Virus record (IMG/VR): IMGVR_UViG_3300028920_000064
Span: 1-64,000 of that record
DNA: 64,000 bases
Origin: a virus
Direction: 5' to 3' (one strand)
Within the stretch, counting starts at the first letter, position 1. Each line of letters opens with the position of its first letter. The notes below the pieces were generated by a model that did no database searches, was not told the DNA's origin, and saw only the letters and a list, made by a program, of their open reading frames with translations. The translations under genes and the position numbers were made by a program. Below are positions 33,680-43,500 of the stretch, piece by piece.

Positions 33680-36600
33680 TTATTGACTTCTTTCACTTGG
33701 CCGCGACAAAACGGCTATGTTCGATATTGTTATCTTATCTGTCAGAGCGCCTGAGTTTTGCACAAGCATATCTACCCGCAAATACAAACCTCTCATATTG
33801 CGGCCATTCATTTCTTTTTGGCTCTGTGTTCCAGGCCCGGGAGTGTTGATGTCATTCAGGATCTGGCAGTAAAATACCCCTTCCCGTTCTTCGATGTTCA
33901 CATCATATATGTTCGTCTCCATCTCACCGGATCCCGCTGTGGCTTTTGCAGGAACAGTCACGCTGTTAAACTGTGGCCGGCCACCCGTCATATAGGCATG
34001 GATGGCTTTGAATATCTTCACCTTCATGGGGTTTTGGTTGGCATAAAACACCAGGTTTGGTGTCCTCACAACGCCAGTAAGGGTATTGTAATCAGTCCCT
34101 GCCCACCACTGATAAACAGTATTCAGGTTTGTCTGATATAATTTTCGGCCAAACCAATACATCACACCTCTTTCAAAATTCACATCCAACTGATTCTTCC
34201 ACCTCTGCTCCCTCTCGCTGTAAGTGATAACTTCTTGTGTATTGGATCCTGTTCCGAAGAGGCAGAACAACTCATCTGTCACCTTTGAATATCCAAACTG
34301 AACCCACACGTTATGTTGATCACCATAGGCTTTCAGGGCATTTGCCTTATCGATGAAATACCTTTTCATCTTCCTGTCACTGATCACCTCAATGCCGTTT
34401 GCCGCGTCCCTGATAACGGCTCCCTCTCCCTCGTCCCAAAAGTACAGGTGACGGTCATGGACTATGACACTATCCGGATGCCTTGTCCCGTAATTCTCCA
34501 TTGCAGGACGCACTGATCCAAATACTTTGTCTGTAAATAGGTACTGAGCCTCACCAGAGGCTTTAAAGGACTCTTGCCGGCTTATGTATATACTTACAGG
34601 CTTGGTGTACTGTAAGACCTTTAAAACGAATCCTACGAGCCTCATGCTCTCAATAGGCCCATATTCATCTTTGAGATCCAGGTAATCGTCAAACTCAAAC
34701 TCCGCTATCTGGTTCAGCTGAGATCCTATGTTCACTTTCCCTCCATGTCTCAGTCTCTTTGTCAGAACATTTTGCTGCTGGCTATCGATATCGGGGATTG
34801 GGTTTCCCTGGGATGTGAGCTGATTGGTGAAGTAAAAATCAGAGGCATACTGGCTCTCTACCCATATAGCAAAGTTCACATCGTCATCTACGTTCCGGAA
34901 GTTCCGGAGGTATTTCCAATTATCGTGTGATGTGTTGACCACGGAAGCGGGCGTTGATGGCTGGCCGCCGGCAGTCAGGACCTGATCAACATTACCTTTG
35001 TGAAACTTGTTCCCATAGATGTCAGTCCCTATCTCAAATGTCATTCCGGTGGTAAAATACAAGTTCGACTCTGTAGTGAAGGGCCTGTAGATCTCCACCA
35101 ACAGGTTATCTGGCCAGGCATTAGGAGGCCCAGCTGTGGAGGGAACAAAGGATGGTAGATTATCATTAACCGGGAAGTATATCCATTCACTCTGGATCTC
35201 CGTGCTATCATGCGGATCGTCACCTATTGTGCTTGCCTGTTCATAATCAGTAAACACGGCCATTATCTCCACATCGTAAATCGCGTCGTTGATCTCTGTA
35301 AGCACTCCCGCTCCGCTGACCTTCCCGATGATCCGGATCCTGTCTCCTTTCTCCCACACATATTCCTCAACAGACCAGTTTAAAAGGTTATCCCTGGTGT
35401 TGGCCTGCGCCTTCTTGATCCTCAATCGGAAGTATTCATCCCAGGACACAAAGGCGGATGAGTCTGTATGGTTCTTTTTACCCTGTGCAAAATTATATCC
35501 CAACAGCTGTAGGTGCCATGAGGTAGACTTGTTGCCTGCATACACGATCTCGTAGCTGGCTGCCTGTGGAGGGGGTAAATGATTTAACTCAAAAGTGATT
35601 ATGGGCTTACGACCCACATTGCTTGATGTGTTCTCGGTGGGAAATGGGATGTATGTTGTCATCTCATCTGTCCCGATCAGCGGTGTGATCCTCCCTACAA
35701 TATCCCGGTAGATGATGGCCCAGGCGTGTGTAGCGCCCGTCTTGAGCATTGGCACCTTATCTACATAGGTGACGCTGTTTCTCTCATAAAAGAACTCATA
35801 TTCCCATAACACATAGGGCCTGTTGAATGTAGATGCCTGTCTTGGAAAGGCGCAGAAGGTGTATGCAGATGGTGTGAAGCAGGTATCTACCTCCCCAGCC
35901 CATACCGTGTTGACAGCTCCACTGATGCCGGCCACGGCTGCTGACGGATATGAATCCGTCCCATTGTAGACGTATGAGGCTGTGGTCCATGGGTCTGATG
36001 ACTGGAATTTTATTCTGACCTTGAACTCACAAGCGCCCGGGTTTGTTGTTGGAAGGGTGAATCTGAGCAGGAAATCAAATATGTCCTCACTCACCCACCT
36101 GGCAATATCCAGGACGTTGAGGTTGACAGTTTGAAAGGTTATCCCTGACAGGTCCTCCCATGAAAGATCAATGTCTACCTGGGATCCTATCCTGCTATAT
36201 CCCTCTGTGATATTCCCAAAAGCCAGTATGTTCCCTTCGATCAGCTCCATGTGTTTTGCCCGGATGGGAACATAATGGAACAGATTGAAAACATCAGCTG
36301 AGGGGACAACGGCACCGGCTTTATCATTATAGAAATACACATACAGCGCCTCATTTGCTGGCAGTATCCTGTAATTCTTGTCATTGACTACATAAATCTC
36401 ATCGATGATGAACCAGGTTGAGGGATCCTCTGATGTCCTGGCCACTATACGAATCGATCTGACTTGCTCGTTGCCGGTATTGACCTGTAACCGAATCGTG
36501 TTGTTGTGTGCGGGGTCTGTTTCCGGATCGCCAAAGACCGTTTCTTCTTGCGAAGGTGCCGGCACAAAGCTCGGAGGGGCAAATGTACTCTTCCTGTAAT

Positions 36601-37426
36601 CCATGTAGATATACTGGTAAGAGAACTGCCATGTCTTTCCTTTCAGCTGATTTACAGCCACCGATGGTGTTGGAAGATATTCTGCTGTTGCGGCAATCAA
36701 CGGGGGTAGTGCGGCAAGTGTAAAGTTGTTTGGATCCACGGGATCCAGGTATACATCAACCACCAACTCAATAGGATCATAATAGGTAGGGGCCAGGTCG
36801 GGAGTGGTAGAAACACCCGTTGTGCTTTGCAGGACCTCATAAACATAGTCCAGGTAATAGATGAAATCACCGGCTGAATATCCGGGGCTGTTGGCATAAG
36901 CCGCCTCCCAGTAAGAAACCGCTGAATCAATCCCTGCATCCCACGTTCTCTCCATCTTCTCCATATCCATCTGCCGTATGTCATTCACGTTGTCAGTGAA
37001 GATTAGCCGGCCATCAACGATCCGTGGGTTGTAAAACTTCTGTTTGTCTGAGTCCCATGCTTTTATATTCCATGTGGCAGCAAGTCCCTGGAACACTATC
37101 TTGAAAGTGTTGTTCAAGATATCGTGCTTGATGATCACAAACTGCCCAACGCTTGATACCTCGCCATAAGCCAGGATATATGCCCTGTCGTTCTCCTCAT
37201 CCTTCGCTATCCCCAGGTGGAGCCAGTTGGTTGTTGTCCCTCCCATGTTTGGAAGGGTGAGTGCTAAGTGTGATTTGACAGAAGATAACAATCCCCCATC
37301 TCCTTGCTCCTGTGTTGGGCTGGTGTGTAGGTTTCGTAATTCCTCATAATCTCCCTGCTCAAAGTGCCTGGGATCGTCATCGGTGTTAAGGCCACCTATG
37401 GGTATGATATCTTCTCTCTGTTGCAT
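33680..37426 (-). CDS. Large tail protein, muzzle/stabilisation type
   Basis: A 1248-residue, beta-rich protein. The N-terminus, PIGGLNTDDDPRHFEQGDYE, followed by a Gly-Leu-Leu segment, is the opening pattern of podoviral tail stabilisation proteins (P22 gp10-like) and of the crAss-like muzzle or stabilisation protein, usually built on beta-propellers. Repeating Trp/Tyr and Asp-Gly blades continue throughout. In those phages it forms the distal tail hub that closes the neck. Start and stop share TAATG with the 254-residue neck protein. No enzymatic domain is seen. Confidence 0.7.
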   Translation of the reverse strand: MQQREDIIPIGGLNTDDDPRHFEQGDYEELRNLHTSPTQEQGDGGLLSSVKSHLALTLPNMGGTTTNWLHLGIAKDEENDRAYILAYGEVSSVGQFVIIKHDILNNTFKIVFQGLAATWNIKAWDSDKQKFYNPRIVDGRLIFTDNVNDIRQMDMEKMERTWDAGIDSAVSYWEAAYANSPGYSAGDFIYYLDYVYEVLQSTTGVSTTPDLAPTYYDPIELVVDVYLDPVDPNNFTLAALPPLIAATAEYLPTPSVAVNQLKGKTWQFSYQYIYMDYRKSTFAPPSFVPAPSQEETVFGDPETDPAHNNTIRLQVNTGNEQVRSIRIVARTSEDPSTWFIIDEIYVVNDKNYRILPANEALYVYFYNDKAGAVVPSADVFNLFHYVPIRAKHMELIEGNILAFGNITEGYSRIGSQVDIDLSWEDLSGITFQTVNLNVLDIARWVSEDIFDFLLRFTLPTTNPGACEFKVRIKFQSSDPWTTASYVYNGTDSYPSAAVAGISGAVNTVWAGEVDTCFTPSAYTFCAFPRQASTFNRPYVLWEYEFFYERNSVTYVDKVPMLKTGATHAWAIIYRDIVGRITPLIGTDEMTTYIPFPTENTSSNVGRKPIITFELNHLPPPQAASYEIVYAGNKSTSWHLQLLGYNFAQGKKNHTDSSAFVSWDEYFRLRIKKAQANTRDNLLNWSVEEYVWEKGDRIRIIGKVSGAGVLTEINDAIYDVEIMAVFTDYEQASTIGDDPHDSTEIQSEWIYFPVNDNLPSFVPSTAGPPNAWPDNLLVEIYRPFTTESNLYFTTGMTFEIGTDIYGNKFHKGNVDQVLTAGGQPSTPASVVNTSHDNWKYLRNFRNVDDDVNFAIWVESQYASDFYFTNQLTSQGNPIPDIDSQQQNVLTKRLRHGGKVNIGSQLNQIAEFEFDDYLDLKDEYGPIESMRLVGFVLKVLQYTKPVSIYISRQESFKASGEAQYLFTDKVFGSVRPAMENYGTRHPDSVIVHDRHLYFWDEGEGAVIRDAANGIEVISDRKMKRYFIDKANALKAYGDQHNVWVQFGYSKVTDELFCLFGTGSNTQEVITYSEREQRWKNQLDVNFERGVMYWFGRKLYQTNLNTVYQWWAGTDYNTLTGVVRTPNLVFYANQNPMKVKIFKAIHAYMTGGRPQFNSVTVPAKATAGSGEMETNIYDVNIEEREGVFYCQILNDINTPGPGTQSQKEMNGRNMRGLYLRVDMLVQNSGALTDKITISNIAVLSRPSERSQ

Positions 37427-38190
37427 TATCGTTTCGGTGTTTGCCTGCTGTGCTTATAAACGTGCCTGCGGTATTCATCTGCCGTAAATGCGCTTTGGAA
37501 GAAGTCCAGGGCATGAACCTGTTCTTCATACTGAGCCTTTTTCCTTTCCTTCTCTGTGGCTGATACTTTGGAGTCGTTTTCGATCAATTGCCAGAAGGCA
37601 TAGGCCCTTAATGCTGAAACGGCTTCCCGGGGGATGACCGTTGTGCCTTGCAGCTTTACACCAGTGGAGATATATTCCAGGACTATCTCTGCCCTGGGGA
37701 TGGATCCGGAGAATATGATCGTCCTCTTTTCCCTGTCAAATCGATAAAAAGCCTGATCTGCCCCGGGCATACCATAAAGGCCGGCCACAAACTGACCGTT
37801 CCTTGTATGCTCAGTGAAATAAAGGTTTTCCGTAAATGAAGAAATATTGCTATCGGTATTCCCAACCTCCTCTCCATCAACAAATGTTCGGGGAAACAAT
37901 ATCTGCTTATGATTGGTAAGCACCCTCAGCTTGCCGGCTATTGGAATGCCTATTTTTAGCCAATCAACAAAGTCTGCAGGAACATCAACAGTCTTTGCCT
38001 CAGACATTCGCAGATAAACCACCTCAATATTGTCCAGGTGCCATAAGTTGAGATCTGAATATCCTTCGATAACTATCTGTTCCAGGAAGGAATAATGCCT
38101 CATTGAATAGTCCCTGAGCCTATTGAGAACACTCATAACCACATAATTGATAGTGGTTGTCCCTTGAATTTTTGGATTTTCTGTACTCAT
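37426..38190 (-). CDS. Neck/ring-type structural protein
   Basis: A 254-residue protein. The N-terminal part has strands with MSEAKTVDVPADFVDWLKIG, and the C-terminal helix region reads VSALRAYAFWQLIEND and SAFTADEYRRHVYKHSRQTP. The Pro-x-Asp-Phe/Tyr-x-Asp-Trp motif and the final helices fit ring or neck proteins at the head-tail junction of crAss-like podoviruses and T7 tail-tubular A-like proteins. The assignment is by pattern and by position between the 208-residue protein and the muzzle-type protein. ATGA overlap upstream. Confidence 0.6.
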   Translation of the reverse strand: MSTENPKIQGTTTINYVVMSVLNRLRDYSMRHYSFLEQIVIEGYSDLNLWHLDNIEVVYLRMSEAKTVDVPADFVDWLKIGIPIAGKLRVLTNHKQILFPRTFVDGEEVGNTDSNISSFTENLYFTEHTRNGQFVAGLYGMPGADQAFYRFDREKRTIIFSGSIPRAEIVLEYISTGVKLQGTTVIPREAVSALRAYAFWQLIENDSKVSATEKERKKAQYEEQVHALDFFQSAFTADEYRRHVYKHSRQTPKR

Positions 38191-38813
38191 CGCTGATTGG
38201 CTTTATTGTCATTAATAGTGTCCTCCCCTGGCTTTTCCCTCAACAAGCCGATCACGGCCTGGATAAGCAGCTCCTCTTTGCCGGCAGGGACGGAGATCGT
38301 TTCAAAATCATCAACCTGGTCAAAAGGAACAATCATCTTAACCTTGACAGCTGAACAACCATCAGGCACCTGGCCCAGGACTAATACGTGGGAATTGATT
38401 TCCGTCCCGGCGTTTTTCTCAAGATAAAAGGTCGGCTTATTGCTAACCTGCCCCACATCCAGGGCGTTGAAAACCGAATTGGCGTTTGTCTCCCTGTACG
38501 CAAAGGTGTTTGTGAGATCTGTGCCGGCAGACACCTGCAGGATCCCCATGCCATTTGGCAACTGTACCGGAGGATATGGTAACAACGCCCGATCATTAAC
38601 AATATTTACATCATGGTTCAGAGCCCAAGCATCCAACACACTATAATCGCTGTGCATCTTACCCTCTAGGTATGTTGCCATGACAACGGAGTTGTAGCCA
38701 AGTGCAAGCAGGTTTGAAATGATCTCAGGGTGATATCTGCCCTTCACATCGTCCGGAGCATCACCCCCGGCCAGGTAATCCTGCACCAATTCGATTAAAT
38801 GTATCTTTCTCAT
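38187..38813 (-). CDS. Neck-region structural protein
   Basis: A 208-residue protein with a helical N-terminus (MRKIHLIELVQDYLAGGDAP) and a beta-rich second half, ending in an acidic NDNKANQR tail. The KEELLIQAVIGLL helix and following Asp-x-x-Asn-Asp-x-x-Asn pattern resemble head-tail ring proteins in crAss-like phages. It is ATGA-coupled to its neighbours on both sides. The role is inferred. Confidence 0.55.
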   Translation of the reverse strand: MRKIHLIELVQDYLAGGDAPDDVKGRYHPEIISNLLALGYNSVVMATYLEGKMHSDYSVLDAWALNHDVNIVNDRALLPYPPVQLPNGMGILQVSAGTDLTNTFAYRETNANSVFNALDVGQVSNKPTFYLEKNAGTEINSHVLVLGQVPDGCSAVKVKMIVPFDQVDDFETISVPAGKEELLIQAVIGLLREKPGEDTINDNKANQR

Positions 38814-38965
38814 TTCTTCCTCTTTTTACTGGTTTTCCCTTTGGTCCAGCCACCGCCTTTTTTCCGCTTAATACCGGTGCTTTTGACGCAGATCCCGTAG
38901 GCGTTTGATTTACTCTTCCCGGATTTCCGCACCTTCTTGACGCACCGTTCAAGTTTTGCAGGCAT
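38810..38965 (-). CDS. Tiny basic protein, 51 residues
   Basis: MPAKLERCVKKVRKSGKSKS at the N-terminus, then NAYGICVKSTG and a Lys/Arg tail. The Cys-x-x-Lys-Val ... Asn-Ala-Tyr-x-Ile-Cys pattern recurs in small phage proteins. With nearly half its residues basic it could bind nucleic acid or an acidic virion surface. It overlaps the 208-residue gene by ATGA and follows the 36-residue gene by two bases. Too short for common length cut-offs but the packing supports it. Confidence 0.65.
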   Translation of the reverse strand: MPAKLERCVKKVRKSGKSKSNAYGICVKSTGIKRKKGGGWTKGKTSKKRKK

Positions 38966-38967
38966 GA

Positions 38968-39078
38968 CTATTTCTTCTTACCTGTTTTCATCACCTTGCG
39001 TGCTGACTTCTTGTAGCCAGTTGCCTTGGGCTTTGACGATCTCATCGCCTTGCCCATTTTCTTCTTCCTGCACCCCAT
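38968..39078 (-). CDS. Tiny basic protein, 36 residues
   Basis: A 36-residue peptide (MGCRKKKMGKAMRSSKPKAT then GYKKSARKVMKTGKKK), about 40 percent Lys/Arg with one Cys. It starts on the TGA of the preceding gene (TGATG) and ends two bases before the next. Very basic peptides between neck genes may serve as DNA-condensing or assembly factors. No family recognised. Confidence 0.55.
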   Translation of the reverse strand: MGCRKKKMGKAMRSSKPKATGYKKSARKVMKTGKKK

Positions 39079-39266
39079 CACTTCATGCTTTTAGGCGGTT
39101 TCTTCCTTTGCACTTTCTTTCCCGTCCTGGTCTTGATGTAATTGCCAGGGGGCATTCCATAGTCCTTTGAGTAGCGTCCCTTCTTTTTCACTTCCATCCG
39201 GGCAGCTTTCCTCCTGCCCTTAGCTCCTGTCAATGCGCCGCTTCCGCGCTTCGGTTTTTTTGCCAT
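39078..39266 (-). CDS. Tiny basic protein, 62 residues
   Basis: A 62-residue very basic protein (MAKKPKRGSGALTGAKGRRK at the start) with a Tyr-containing middle (GRYSKDYGMPPGNYIKTRTG). It is the first of three consecutive tiny basic genes. Possibly nucleic-acid binding or a structural peptide; function unknown. Confidence 0.65.
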   Translation of the reverse strand: MAKKPKRGSGALTGAKGRRKAARMEVKKKGRYSKDYGMPPGNYIKTRTGKKVQRKKPPKSMK

Positions 39267-39281
39267 GATATCATGTTTAAG

Positions 39282-39980
39282 TTACACTCCTTGAGCCTTA
39301 TGCTGTTCAGCATATTGCTCCAATTGTTGCTCACGGATGTTTATTCCAATATAACTGAGGATCATCATCGTGAGATCCCGGTGTAGGTGTTGAGGCCATT
39401 CATATTCAACCGGTGATGCCCCCTCGGTGATATATCCTGTTTCCTGTACATAATCGAAAACCGGATCCAGAGGATACCTGATATAGGCGAAATCAACTTG
39501 CGCTATGGATGTGGGGTACACATAAATGCCATCGCTACGCATCACACAGGCCGGATTCTTGGCCGTTGGCTCCTTGGTGAAGTTCCCGGACCTGTCAGAA
39601 TATTCGTCCTCTGTAAGGCTCTCTACGGGCTTCCAGAGGACCTTTGGCGATCCATCGACCTGTCGTTGATATCCGTAGCGCATGGCATCAAACCCAAAAT
39701 AGTCTACTGGGTAGGCCACCACACCACCCGCTACGGCTTGTGCAGCCACTCTTTTTTTCAGGAACCTGGTTTCATCAGTCAGCCTTTGGGTAGCATCCAG
39801 GTATTGACGAGATATGGGAGCGCCCAGCTGATAATCTTCCGGAAGCCCCATCTTTACCTTAAACAGGTCCATATTTGCAACCTTTACCAGCTGCGCAAAC
39901 CTGTCAGGTGTTATCACATTACCCTCATAATCCTTGTCGGCAATGTAATTTATCAGTTCCCATTGTTCAAAAAGTGTCAT
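39282..39980 (-). CDS. Head-tail connector/neck protein
   Basis: A 232-residue protein starting at the ATG at 39980. The frame is open upstream to a TTG at 39986. It is helical at both ends with a beta-rich middle that reads VVAYPVDYFGFDAMRY and SDGIYVYPTSIAQVDFAYIR. The C-terminal helix (LTMMILSYIGINIREQQLEQ) is of the type seen in neck proteins. Adjacent to other neck genes and the tail fibre; structural role inferred. Confidence 0.55.
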   Translation of the reverse strand: MTLFEQWELINYIADKDYEGNVITPDRFAQLVKVANMDLFKVKMGLPEDYQLGAPISRQYLDATQRLTDETRFLKKRVAAQAVAGGVVAYPVDYFGFDAMRYGYQRQVDGSPKVLWKPVESLTEDEYSDRSGNFTKEPTAKNPACVMRSDGIYVYPTSIAQVDFAYIRYPLDPVFDYVQETGYITEGASPVEYEWPQHLHRDLTMMILSYIGINIREQQLEQYAEQHKAQGV

Positions 39981-39989
39981 AATCAATTG

Positions 39990-40505
39990 TTATTTTGTGT
40001 CATCCACCATCCAAAAGATCAGGTCCATTACATTTTGGGGGCATTTTTCGTGCGCCTCCATCAGAGAGAGAGGAACCATGAAGGGTTTGAAATCGGTGTC
40101 ATCTTCAATAAATTCCTCATTGTACTTCTTCACCTTGTCATCATGCTTGTCCATCTCCTCCTTGTACTTCTTTTCCAGTTTGGCCAGGTCCTTCCGATAT
40201 GCGCTTGCCTCGTCATCCTGCCCCTCAATGTCGTAGATCATCTGGAACGTGCCAGGATCGATCCCCGGGGTCCTTTTCAGCACAGGTTCCCCTTTCTTAT
40301 CCTTCACGGAATGCTTTTTGGCCAACTCCTCCCGTTCTTTTTTGAATTTCTCCATCTCTTCTGACATCTTGATGGTCAATTCCATGTCCTCAATCTCATC
40401 CTTCACCAAGCGTTTGTTCTTGTTAACTGCATAGGTTACCCTGGGATGTTCAAATCTTGCCATGTTCAGCCCTTGCCTGAATGTGTACAAATCTTTCTTT
40501 TTCAT
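39990..40505 (-). CDS. Hypothetical coiled-coil protein beside the tail fibre gene
   Basis: A 171-residue, highly charged protein with a coiled-coil middle (Lys/Glu-rich, about residues 30-135) and an MVPLSLMEAHEKCPQNVMDL C-terminus. The N-terminal YTFRQGLNMARFEHPRVTYA pattern and final helix resemble a small phage structural or assembly family. It could be an assembly chaperone for the fibre next to it. Function unknown. Confidence 0.55.
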   Translation of the reverse strand: MKKKDLYTFRQGLNMARFEHPRVTYAVNKNKRLVKDEIEDMELTIKMSEEMEKFKKEREELAKKHSVKDKKGEPVLKRTPGIDPGTFQMIYDIEGQDDEASAYRKDLAKLEKKYKEEMDKHDDKVKKYNEEFIEDDTDFKPFMVPLSLMEAHEKCPQNVMDLIFWMVDDTK

Positions 40506-40540
40506 AGTAATTGATGTTGTTGGTTAATAATCATATAAAG

Positions 40541-43500
40541 TTACACTATATTAAGTTTGCTTTTAAGATCTTCTATCTCTAATTGTTGCTCTTTTACAGC
40601 ATTGACCAGCAAGGCAACCACTCCGTCATAATCTATGTTTAGATAATCAGTTTGGCCAAGTTTCCTTACAGCCTCTGGCAACACTGCCTGGACATCTTGA
40701 GCTGACAGGCCGGCTCTCATGCTACCATCCAGGCCCGTTTCTATCTGTCCTTGTTCGTTTAAGCTGTACAGGAATCCTTCAAGGGCCATCACCTTCTGTG
40801 TTGCGCTAGAGATGACGCACTCGTAATTTTTCAACCGGATATCAGAAGTAGAAGCCCCTCTTCTTACCTCGTTGGTAGTGCTGTCATAAGTAAGGTAATA
40901 ATCACCCGCTGTTGTATTGATGCTGGTGATGTGTATGGTGTCTACAAATATGTCATCAAAAGGATACCCAGCATTCCCAAGATTCACATCACCACCTGCG
41001 CCTGAACTTGGGATAATGCTATAATAGGGCCAAATACCACCTGCCCCTATACCCAAATGTCGATTACTACTTCCGTAAAAATAAATATATCCAGGCGTGT
41101 TACTGCCTTGAATCCAAACAGTATTGGCTCCAAATTCTAAATGCTCAGTATCAGCCAGTCTTATATCATCGCCAGAGGTGGCTGGGGTAATTACATTAGA
41201 AGTCACATCCCAGGCCCCACCGCCTGCTGTACCATAGGTAAGCAGTCCGGATGTGGTGTTGTAATAAACCACGTTTGTCTCCGATCCCTTTGCTTCAAGA
41301 TGTCCTGCAGAACCGGTTCCAAAATATATCTGACCATCCGTTCCGGCGGTAAGGGCCAAGCCTCTCTTTAAATACAGGTTCCCGCCATTTCCCCCTGCGC
41401 TATCACCTCCTGCTACTGTCAAATTCCCCCCTGCTGAGGTATCAATACTTTGTTTTGCCTGTAAACTATTTGTTACGACATAACTCCAAGGAAATGTCGG
41501 TGAACCAAGAGAGCCTGGGGTTGATCCTGGGAAAATACCTCTGTTATTGTTTAATGTTAAACTGCCTACGTTTGTTGCATTCTGAGCATTGAAATTGATT
41601 GTCGCATCAGCAACAGATATACTTGTGGTGCCATTACCTACGATCAAATAATTATCAGTAAGGGTTCCGGATGCTGTTACGTCTCCGCTTCCACCAGCGA
41701 GGTCGGACAACGTGTAGGATCCCGTACTATCTGTCAACTCCATTTCGGTCCCGTCTACATCGATATATACAGAGGCGCTGTCTACATACAGCCTGTTCAC
41801 ATAGGCGTTATTCCAATAATATGAGCTTGATCCTAACTCCAATGTTTTAGTTGCATTTGGGATCACATTCAGGTATGGCCGTATTGATAAAGCTCCCACC
41901 AATAACGCAGTACCACTATTACACGTTATATTGATACTGTTAGCTGCTGATTCAAAAATATAGGTATCACCGTCACCAAAGGTTATTCTTTCAGTGGTAT
42001 TGGCCAAAAGGATGTCATCCCCTGGATTTGTTGGACTTAAATTGGTGCCGGTCCTTGTCCATGCTGAATTTGCAACGCCATCAGCGTAATCTTTGACTGC
42101 CGCCCAGTCGGGTATCCACCGATCCAGTGTAGTTCCCACAGTAGAATAATCATCTGCATATTGAAATCCAATTGAATCTTCAGTATCCGTTACTGTTATC
42201 GCATCGACATCAAACTGTATATTTTTAACTGTACTAGGTGGTCCGGAAACAGAGTTTACCCATCCAATAGCGGTAAGCCCGCCAGAATAAAGAGTTGAAT
42301 TAGTTCCTGACAAAGCCCCAAAACTTTGTACATAACTAGAAGCGCCAATCGTTCCAACATAAAATGTTCTGCTTGTTCCACTAAAAGCTACACTGCTAGT
42401 AAGTGCGCCTCCCAGGTCTACATTACCTGCAACCTCAGTAAGTCCAGAATCAAATGTGTAATAAGAAGAAGCCGCTGTGTCTGCATAACCTTTGACTGCC
42501 GCCCAGTCGGGGATCCATCGATCAAGGGAACTGCCCGCGGCAGAATAATTGGCATTATAAACCATCCCAATGAGATCCTGCTCGTCATATACAGTAAAAT
42601 TATCTGCCCCGATATGGAATCCTTTTGGATCAGTAAACACACAAACTAAGTTTATTTCTGGATCATTATAAGGGCTTATGTGAAGATATCCGTAAGATGA
42701 AACGCTAAATTGGGCTTGTATTAGTATATCATCTTCGGAGGAAACATTAAAGTATTGAATTTGCTGATTACTACCGTAGGTTCCAAACGTAATCCCATAA
42801 ATATTACCTCCGTTGATTGTAACGTCTGTGCTTAAAGTTCCGCCCCAATCTACATTGCCTCCGGCCTCAGTGATACCGCTATCAAAGGTGTAAACCGTTG
42901 CTGCGCCAATTGCGGCAAACACAGCGCCTGATGTGGGTATGTGGGTATCATCGTCCGTGAGGGTTGTTTCCACAGTATCAACACTGCCTGAACCTGTGAG
43001 AGATCCATATACCCCTGCAGCCGTTCTCCTTAAAATACCATTTGAACCAAAATCACCATCTACCACCACATCAGAGTGTGAGGTTTCATACGTGCTTACA
43101 CCGGTATTAAAATCTGAGATATCAGCATACCCAATTGAATGCGGGTTTCCAGTGGTGATCTGGCTGTGTGAGTATGCTGTATCCCAGTTTGAAGAGCTAT
43201 CTGTGATTGTATCATATACCCCAGCTGCAGTTCTTCGCATCAGCCCATTGGCGGTAAAGTCACCATCAACAATAACATCAGCATGAGATGTCTCATAAGT
43301 GCTTACTCCGGTGTTGAAGTCCGTGATATCTGCATATCCAATGCTGTGAGGATTCCCTGTGGTAATTTGGCTATGGGAATAAGCGGTGTTCCAATTGGCA
43401 GAGTTATCCGTGATTGAGGTGTCCCATCCTGATCCGGTGGAGAGGGCTATTCCCGCACCTGGATACACCATTCCACCACCAGAGGGTGCATCAGCGTAGG

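Noticed and set aside
38761-38952. 63-residue minus-strand reading overlapping the tiny basic gene
   Set aside because: It is out of frame with the coupled 51-residue gene and the 208-residue gene, and lacks overlap signals at its ends.
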